This document shows, one piece after another, positions 56,205 through 64,000 of a DNA stretch of 64,000 nt. This DNA comes from Diploscapter coronatus (taxonomy: Eukaryota > Nematoda > Chromadorea > Rhabditida > Rhabditidae), in NCBI GenBank assembly GCA_964036155.1, contig OZ038423.1, forward strand, positions 32,503,249-32,567,248, in the 5' to 3' direction. The position numbers and the translations under genes were made by a program. Every line of letters begins with the position of its first letter. Position 1 is the first letter of the stretch. The notes under the pieces are model-generated. The model searched no databases and was not told where the DNA came from. It saw only the letters and a program-made list of their open reading frames with translations.

Positions 56205-58942
56205 ATATCTTGCAAAATTTGATCCGAAAATCTCCAATCATTCCAAAGCGGGTCCATCTTTTCCAAATTAGAAATTCCAGAAAATACAAAGAGTAAGACA
56301 GTTAATAATTTATGACAATTTCAAGTTTTTCAATCGGGTTATTTCATTGCTTTTCATGTGAAACTTGTTGCATTTCTTTTGATGTGAATAAACAGTTGAA
56401 ATTTTTTAGGAAGAGTGTAGAATTAAAATCTTTAATATAAGAGGTTATAGTGCGCATGATTTTCTTCTAGAAAAATTGCAGACTGATGACACCAGCCGGG
56501 TTTTTCTATAGGTCAAAATTTTCGACCTCGACACAGATTTCTTTTAAAAATTTTGCGTTATCTTTTCGGAATAACTCCTAGTATATGAAGTGACGTCGTG
56601 ACGGACCTTGGACCTTCCTTGGAATCTTGAAGTTAGGCAGCCCTTCACCCCTTCATGCATCAGTTAAGCGAGATTTACTAGATCTGAAATAAAAATGTTG
56701 AATTTAGCGATTTTTTTAATTTTCAGAAATTCAAAATTTCTAATTTGCAATCAAAACTTGTATTGTATCGGTCAAATGAAGAGACAGTTTGTGTTAAAGA
56801 GCACTTTGCGAAAAATGCGCGTCACGACTGCGCAAAGAGGGAGGCTGGGGTGCAGAGAAAGAGTCCGCGGAGAACAACGGAAAGAGTGGTACGCAATTTC
56901 CTGTGTCTCTTGCATTTCCTCGTGAAACGTATATACCTCATCGTTTAGTTTTCGATTTGCCCATTTTTCAACCAAAGCTGTACAGAATATTCTGCTCCGT
57001 TAAAAACCGGAATTCCACTCATTTTGGGATTATTATATTTCGTTCCGAAAATCTCAAAATTCCACTTCGTACAGCCCTGCTCCCTACAATGCCCTTCGCA
57101 ATTCAAAAGATTGAGTCATCATGGGTTCTTTTTTACCTAGTCTTTTCACAATGCATCATAGAAATTGCATGATCTGTTGAAAAATTTATGTTTCACAACA
57201 GAAAAATAAACTGAGCAAAACAAGTTCAGGGCCGGGCGGAATTCCGATTTCCGAAAAATAAAATTTCAAATTCCGCCCGGCCCTGTTCTCTGCATCCTTC
57301 TAAAGAAGAGTTTCATTTAATTCTCACTTTTATTCAAAAAGGTTTTTTTTTTTATTTTTTCGCTCAATTTCATCGATAATTGCCTAATTAAGTTGTTGTT
57401 TGCTATTTTCATCATTTCTAAACAAGTAACATTTGCGAAAATGAATAAGTCCGTCATTCTGAGACCCTACTCTCCTGAATTGGACACGTTTTACGAACTC
57501 TAAAAGTTTTTGAAACGGGCAGTTTTCTGGTTTTGCATGACTCGATTCAGTTTTCAGAATTGCTATGAATTTTGTCTTACAAGATTAAGATGTTACACTT
57601 TGATGTCATCTATCTTCAAACAGAATAAATAAGCAATCTTTTTATTGAATATTTGATAAATTAGACAATTTTCGGAATGCATTTAAATTGATAAAGTAAA
57701 GTGAATAAATCAATTCAAGTAAAAATTAAGCAGTCGTGAGCTGTATAAACTTTGCCTATACATAGAACGTCTTTTCACATTTTACCATAATTTTAGATCA
57801 GTCTTTTGGCTCATGACTATAGAATACTATTTGAGTGCAGCTGTTTCGGGACCATGAGATGTAACTTTAATAACTTGGACCGATTCTTTATTAGTCGGTG
57901 ATATAGTAGTGTTGCTCTTCTAAAATTGTTCCTTTTTCTTTTACATACATATGCACATAAACTACCTTGATCACTGCTCTCACTAAGAATAACAGGGTAA
58001 TTATTTGGAAGCATGGTTCACTTACGTGCATAATTTCAAAAATTCCCTGAAATTTTTAAAAATGTTTTCTTGGTAGAAAATTTAACTTATTTTAATGTGG
58101 ACCCATTTCTTATATTAAAATATACTGCTCAAGGTTTGTTCAGAAAACAATTCCTAATTTTGCAGTTGTTCTTTCTAAGCACATAACGAGAGAGGGGTAT
58201 TTTGGTTTCTTAAAGCACGATTAGCCGAGTTCTATTCTCAAAAATTCAAAGTAACATTCATGTGCCTCCTATCCGATGCAAAAAAATATTATCGTTTATG
58301 CAAATAATGGTGAGGTCGAAGAATTCACTATTTAGAACGCTCCTTTAGGATTTCTCAGTGCATATTTTCAGGAATATGTTGGTAAAACAGGCCTTTCCAT
58401 TTCTTTTGTTAGTTAGTATGAAAATATTATTAATAATGCTTACGATTATACGATATATTACATTCCCTAACAAAGGTCCACCAGCGATCGAACATGTATC
58501 TAAAATATTCTAGTAAGTTCTCTCAAACTTCTAACTTTGAAGCTATGAAACTGGTTAATTTATTCTATTTTCGATAAATTGTGAACAATTTTCATTATTT
58601 TAAAAAGATTCTTTCGATACCATCGTTCTTTTGGGTAAGAGCGTTTCAAAAAATATCGAATCTCTTTATACAGAGATTCGTCCTCTTAACAGACTCATTA
58701 CTTGTAGAAAAACTATTACAATGAAAATATAATTAATTTTGCACGGGGTGTTTAAGATATCGAAGTTAAAAGATTAAGAGAACATCCTACCTACAGGTCC
58801 CTGTTTCTGATTATCCCAAACAAAGCATAACTTGTATAGTTTAACAATACTCAAATCATGTATTATCACCTCGCATGAAATCTAAACGTTATACATATTC
58901 ATTTTCAACATAATATGGTGCAATGTTGACGGGCTAACTTAC
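56205..58942. other. Region between Spinster and the minus-strand receptor-like gene
   Basis: Contains the presumed 3' UTR of Spinster (AATAAA near 56386), the GC-rich hairpin at 57227-57285 and AT-rich DNA. Terminal exons of the receptor-like gene probably lie at about 58440-58600 (minus strand). One possible chain there is NKLTSFIASK at 58571-58543, joined to YMFDRWWTFVRECNISYN at 58500-58445. Confidence 0.4.
57227..57285. repeat. GC-rich hairpin
   Basis: CAGGGCCGGGCGGAATT and AATTCCGCCCGGCCCTG are perfect 17-bp complements flanking a 25-base AT-rich loop that itself contains GAAAAATA. The arms are about 75% GC in a region that is otherwise very AT-rich. Confidence 0.75.
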
Positions 58943-61900
58943 ATGCGCCATTAGGCATCGATTTAAGCGTTGTTCAGCATTTCTTGCACTTTGGCTCAGA
59001 TTGCCATACGAATAAAAACACCGCTTTAGGTAAATAAATGCGGCAATGCTAATTGTCGTCTGAGCATAACTTGCTATGACCGGAACCATTGTAATGTAAA
59101 GATCCTAAAAATTATCTACATAATTGACATTAATAATTTGTATTTTGATAATATTCGTTTAACTTACAACCCATTGACCAAGAGCCATTACATATAATCG
59201 TATATCAGTAATATCAACAATCTGATAATTGTTCAACCAGGCAATTGAAACATAAATTAGTTCGGGGGTACAGCCAAAAATAATATGAAATCCGAGCAAT
59301 AGCCAAAATGTAATAACAAATAGCCGAGTTAGTTTTTCGTCACGGCAACTAAATTGAATCATTTTGTATCAAAACCGACATATGCATTTGGAAGAATTTC
59401 TAACAGTGAAAATGTCCTAGCTCTATATATCGTAACTGCAATCGAAACGAATCTTATGGGCATCAGTAACCATGTATCTTGAAGAATAGCAAATAACTCA
59501 CGCAATAATTCCTACAATTCCATTTGTCAGCTATTAATGGGAATTTTAACTATATCAGATTTAAGTCAACTTTATATGTCAAATAACTTTAAAATAAAGT
59601 GGTATTTTAGTTATTTAAAAAAGTTGCGACAGAAAAGTAGATACGTTCTGGCAAAATAATGTATGAAAAACTACAATAATACGAGCCATACTATTTCTCA
59701 AAATGTTGGCACTTTTTCTGTAGCAACATAGATGATATTTTAAACGATTCACTTAAACTGTAGATAAATGTTGATTGATACACGTGGCTAAAATTTAAAA
59801 TTACGTTACCTCGAATCTGTTATTATCTTGGCAGCAAAAGTGTGAAGTTAGATTATAGATAGTAAACGAAAACTAAAGTATTAAAGTATTATCTTGCTTC
59901 AATGCATATATTGAAAATAATAGTATAAAACTTACATTTATCGATGAACAGATAAAAAGGAGTATATTTAGAATGAGTAAGATGACTATTAATTTTTCGA
60001 ATTGTGAAAAATTTGCACGTTTTCGAAATAACCGATATGCCATAAATATGCCGATAAAAATCAATATTAATGAAATGCTATACAAAATGACCAGGATTTG
60101 ATGCTCTATAGATGAATTTATTTTTTGAAAATAACATCGATATAAAACTATTTAACTAACCTGTATCGACGTTATCTTCATGAAATAGGATAGCTTTCCA
60201 CGCAACGACGAGTTTGTAAAGTAATATGTCTGATGTTAAATATTCTAAAATAGTAAATCGTTAACGAGGTTGATAAAAAAAAACAATGTAGGATAGTATG
60301 TAAGAATAAGTAAGCTGAAAAATGAATTCACCTTCACAAAAGCCATAATCCTTTGCATTAGGCGTAGTTCTATTGCACCAAGACATTCGATTCTGCGAAT
60401 TACTTCTCTAATGACAATAATAAATCCGTAGAATAACAGTTTGAGAAAAATGATCCCAATACAGTAGATCTAGAAAGAGTAGCGCTTTCGAAACAAAAAT
60501 GGCAAAACTTGAAATGGACCGAGTAACAGTATAAGACGTTGCTTAGGCAATCAGCTTCGTATTTATAGTACTCGCCTAGCTTATAATTTAGTGTACTTTC
60601 AGTTTCATCACTCCAATTATGCCCCGCCCTGTGTCTTGCGAAATTTCTAAATTTGTATATTAAAGTTGCAGAAGGTGAGAGATTAGAAGATACTTTTCAG
60701 ATAATTAAAAATTGCACCTGCGTTAAGGTTTGTCTACCAGTTTAAAAATAAAGTGGTTTCGAAATTAGGGTCATATACTGAAATCGTGTGCATAACTCAT
60801 CATCAGGGTTGTTTACGGTGCAGTTGATTTTCATTGGGATGCGATGTAGGCAGTGTGAGATTTTTGGAAAAGCTTGAGGCGCGCCATCTTACTGCACCAC
60901 CAACAGTCCTGTCCATAATGTGAATTCTAAAACAGTAATTCCATGCACAAAGTAGTTTTGTCATTGTCTATGAGATATGTATCAAGGTCTCTATGAGTTC
61001 CTTATAACTGAAGAATATCGTGATACGGTATGATATCGGTAATCTGTGAACATCGAAGTTTCATAATTTTCTGACACTTCCGTGTTCATCATAAACATGT
61101 ATAATTGTCGCTCTAATGATGATTTTGAATTTGTCACGATACGTTCCTTAGAACTTCAATTATCAGTCTGTCATTGTAATTGCTGGTTACACAATTTTAG
61201 TACTTATGAAAGATTTTTAAGAATCGAAAAACATTCTATGTGTACGAATAAATTTGCTTGGGAATGATTATTGTGATGCATTTTCAGATTCTTGAAGAAT
61301 AGTGCATGATTTTAGAGAATCTTGAGATCAGAAACTATCAAAAATTGTACAGATTCATGTTTTTGAAAATATCAATGCAAGGTTTGACAATGAATGCGAT
61401 TCTCGTAACGCAGAGAACTGTTGGTTATGCAGAATTTTTCTTACAAAATATGCAATAGACGTATGACAGCACGGTAACATGTTTCTCGTTTCTGTCCGGT
61501 TGCTTTCTCGGGTGGCATCGTTGCACTATTTTTGTCCATGCTGAATTGACTTGAGCCATAGTCATTGAATTTGAAGATTTATTTCATCTTTAGAAATGGG
61601 ACAAAAATAACAGTAGCCGTGTTCTGTCCTGTCCGATCGAAAGAACCCAGTTTTAGGCACGGTAGAGGATGATATCATCCCTCTGTCGAGGGATTGCAGA
61701 GAAAGAGAAAGAACAAAAAAACCGAGCAGATGTGCGATATGGGAAAGACGCTGAGTCAGGCGAATTGCGAAAGTTTTCTAACCAACGAATAGATTCAAAT
61801 TATCGGCACCAAAAATTCAAAACCCGAAGAAAATTCAGTGCGATAAGCACAAGACGTTTATAACTGAAAACATTCTTCATCGATGAATAAATCTAACTAG

Positions 61901-62916
61901 CATTTTCATCGATTGTTACAAGTTTGGGTATTTATTATTCTTAAAAAAAAACCCTGACTTATGTATTCGAACTTTAGCACCAAAGTTATATAGGGAACTT
62001 TAGTAGTCTTTTCGTGTAAATCATGTTTGATAATTTGACCAATTAACATAATTTTTTCTTGAACGTTTTTTATTTTCATCCTTGCGACTCTTTCTCCTTC
62101 TTTGCAGGCAAAGAAATCACAACTTGGCACATTTTCCCTCTACGCCTATGCTTGCCTTGACAGGCCGTGTCGAAAGTCATGTTTCCAAAAGTAAGAAATT
62201 TCCTAGTTTTGCCCAATTTTCTCACCTGCTTCTGCCACCCGCACTGGTATCGGTGCATCCGTCGTGATGGCTCTCGAGCGAGTCCGTAGAGATGCCGTCC
62301 GCCGTGCGCACAGACGGCGTTCGTCCCGTCAGGCAGTCCGATGTAGTCGCGCTTATTCGCGAAGCTGTTCTGCAAATCGACACATTTTGTGCAAGTGGAT
62401 TTTTGCAGCAAGATTTTTGAAGAGTTGTGAAACATGAACAGAATCAAACAGTAACTTTTTCTTGCAGAGGAATTGTTATGCTTTATTTTCATCGAAATGA
62501 GCAGAATCATGCATAGGATTTCTGCAGAAAGTGTCGAAAATGCAAGATAGCAGTTTATTTCCAAGAAATTTTTGGCGAGTTCCGAGAAAATTCAGAAGTC
62601 GGATTCTTTGGAGTCTGCACTTACTGGATTGTCGAGTATTCTGTGGATGAGGTTGACGTCGCTGCTTTTCCTGAAGATTTCCCAATTTCTCTGGATTTCC
62701 AAAATTCAGAATTTCTCGAACTTCAGGAAAATTCTGGATTTTTTCAGAATTGCTCCGCAAATTCTAGAACCCCTCAAATCGACCTTGTTTTGTTCCGCAA
62801 GTTTCGGAAGCAGTCCCTGGCCCTGGAGCATTTTCTCCGTTTTTGCTCTGCGCATCGCTCATCGTCCCGGTCGATTCTTGCTTTTCGCCCGCGGCTTCCT
62901 GAGTTGTCTGGACCAT
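58943..62916 (-). CDS. Multi-pass membrane receptor-like protein with Ser/Thr-rich N-terminus (3' end unresolved)
   Basis: I assembled eleven exons whose splice phases agree throughout: 62916-62784, 62670-62625, 62369-62226, 60646-60520, 60469-60379, 60244-60161, 60105-59936, 59872-59810, 59511-59405, 59348-59168, 59104-58943. Together they give 436 codons without a stop. The first 107 residues are disordered and rich in Ser, Thr and Gly (GRTPSVRTADGISTDS). Then hydrophobic helices follow: YCIGIIFLKLLFYGFIIVI, ILVILYSISLILIFIGIFMA, KLIVILLILNILLFICSSIN, WLLMPIRFVSIAVTIY, LFVITFWLLLGFHIIFG and VPVIASYAQTTISIAAF. I see no rhodopsin-type DRY or NPxxY motif. A nematode chemoreceptor or a gustatory-receptor-like protein (LITE-1/GUR/EGL-47 type) is a guess. 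The first three exons are GC-richer than the rest. Joining exons 3 and 4 across a 1.58-kb intron is the weakest step. The true start may be upstream (frame open to 62991). Confidence 0.5.
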
Positions 62917-62991
62917 CTTCAAAATCGACGAATCGAAAATGAGCAAAAATATCCACGACACGGCATCAAAGTCACATTCTAATTTTAGCAA

Positions 62992-63673
62992 AAATCGACT
63001 TTAAAAATTACAAATTTTCATTTTCTCGCGAAATCATAGAATTCTGAAACGACAAGAAATGAACATGTGAGAAATCACCCAGTACCCAGGAATATAGACT
63101 GACCGATAATCGATAATTTTTTAGTCTGATAAGGAAATTACGGTAGGACAAAAGACAGAAACAAGGATATGCCGAAAACAGCTCGGTTCTTTTAGATTCT
63201 GAAATCAAGATTTTCGAACTTTTTGAATCGAGAACATTCTGAACAGTCCGAAATTAAATTAGAGCCAAGAAAGGCAAAGTCGTTGATAGAAATGTGAGTA
63301 GCTAAATCGAAGGAAAGCGATAGAACTCGGTAGACTTTTGGAAAATTTGTCAAAAATCTCGATTTTAAAGAGATTACAGAACTTTCCAGAAGTCCTAGAA
63401 CAAATTTGTACATCTATATTTTCGTGTACATGAGAAATTGAACAGCTTCAAGTGTCATTTTATAATCCCTTTACAGAAATCACGTTTCCCGGATAAAAAT
63501 TCTAGAACATTTTTCGAGTCAGGATATTCCTGAATGTGTTTCTCCCAAGAGAAGTTTTTTCCAGGCAATGCTTCGAATTCTACAATTTTCCAGAACTTCT
63601 CTCCAAAAATGCCAGACAAAAAAATAATAAATATGGAGAAAAATGAATAAATTATTTCATAGCCAAGTTTGAC
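62992..63673. other. Region between two minus-strand coding segments
   Basis: AT-rich and intron-like. An acceptor-like AAAATTAG at 62978-62985 could extend the downstream exon 5'. Nothing else is supported. Confidence 0.35.
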
Positions 63674-63870
63674 TGGCTGCCGCCTGTAAGCGTCGTTATG
63701 ATCGGAGCAGAAAGGACGGCGAATCGAGCAGCGATGTGCTCGAAGGCGAATCGATAAAGTGAAGGGGTGGAGAGGAAGGGATCGGGGCTGGACAGACCCA
63801 GTTCTCGGATGGCCGAGGAAATCGACAAAGATAGCTCCCCTGGAGCGCAGTTGTCCGGGATCGAACGGGT
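63674..63870 (-). CDS. Coding exon at the window edge, gene unknown
   Basis: Follows a TTTTTTTGCAG-type region on the plus strand, but on the minus strand begins after a TTTCTAG acceptor. It reads 65 codons with GC-rich third positions, including NCAPGELSLSISSAIRELGL and YRFAFEHIAARFAVLSAPI, to a GTCAAA donor-like site. It may be an upstream exon of the receptor-like gene (the phases do not join directly, so an exon would be missing) or the end of another gene. I do not recognise it. Confidence 0.45.
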
Positions 63871-64000
63871 CTAGAAATCTTTATTTTTATTTTTTTGCAG
63901 GAATTATCTCAGAAATTTCTATGTTTCAAGTAAGATAGATTTTTGAAGCTGCATGAGAATTTTTATAAGAACAAATATCGTTTTTGAAAGATGCTTTTTC

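Noticed and set aside
60817..60908. Minus-strand segment reading RWRASSFSKNLTLPTS as an exon of the receptor-like gene
   Set aside because: It has splice-like ends and accepts the incoming phase, but its outgoing phase does not match any acceptor of the next exon, whereas joining 62226 directly to 60646 is in phase. It could be an alternative exon.
62105..62188. Plus-strand exon bounded by TTCTTTGCAG and GTAAGA
   Set aside because: The splice sites are good, but no neighbouring plus-strand exon joins in phase, and it lies in the large intron of the minus-strand gene assembled here. Kept only as an observation.

Overview
The window looks like nuclear DNA of a free-living rhabditid nematode, Caenorhabditis or a close relative. 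The genes are broken by many short introns (about 45-60 nt) with TTTTCAG-type acceptors. Several start codons sit within a few bases of an intron-like 3' splice site with no upstream exon, as expected for spliced-leader trans-splicing. The proteins match nematode family members. In C. elegans the likely counterparts of several of these genes (age-1, dnj-20, glucosidase II beta, patched genes) lie on chromosome II. That is recalled knowledge, not tested here.

Layout. 1-1814: upstream DNA with a dispersed repeat. 1815-6210 (+): class I PI3-kinase catalytic subunit, age-1. 7089-8201 (+): GNAT/glycine N-acyltransferase-like enzyme. 10629-12137 (+): adenylate kinase of the AK3 (GTP:AMP) type. 13634-15660 (-) and 16228-19184 (+): a divergent pair of ER protein-folding genes, DNAJB11/dnj-20 and glucosidase II beta, sharing a 567-bp intergenic region. 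21974-24537 (+): type II membrane nucleotide-sugar-transferase-like protein. 24538-29644: long gene-poor upstream region. 29645-39704 (+): Patched, with two RND halves and a sterol-sensing domain. 41069-42782 (+): 221-aa charged protein with PIP-box-like and SIM-like motifs. 43602-43923 (-): C-terminal exons of an unrecognised small protein. 45232-47916 (-): bestrophin anion channel. 47917-53155: gene-poor. 53156-56204 (+): Spinster-type MFS transporter. 58943-62916 (-): an eleven-exon multi-pass membrane protein that I assembled by splice phase. 63674-63870 (-): an exon of a gene at the window edge.

Functionally the window mixes signalling (PI3K, Patched, possible chemoreceptor), ER glycoprotein folding (J protein plus glucosidase II beta), lysosomal lipid export (Spinster), ion conductance (bestrophin) and nucleotide metabolism. 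Only the ER pair looks arranged for co-regulation.

Introns and intergenic DNA carry many fold-back elements: at least nine hairpins of 60-180 bp, one with a clean 9-bp target-site duplication, plus two dispersed repeat families. No rRNA, tRNA, CRISPR or prokaryotic feature was seen.
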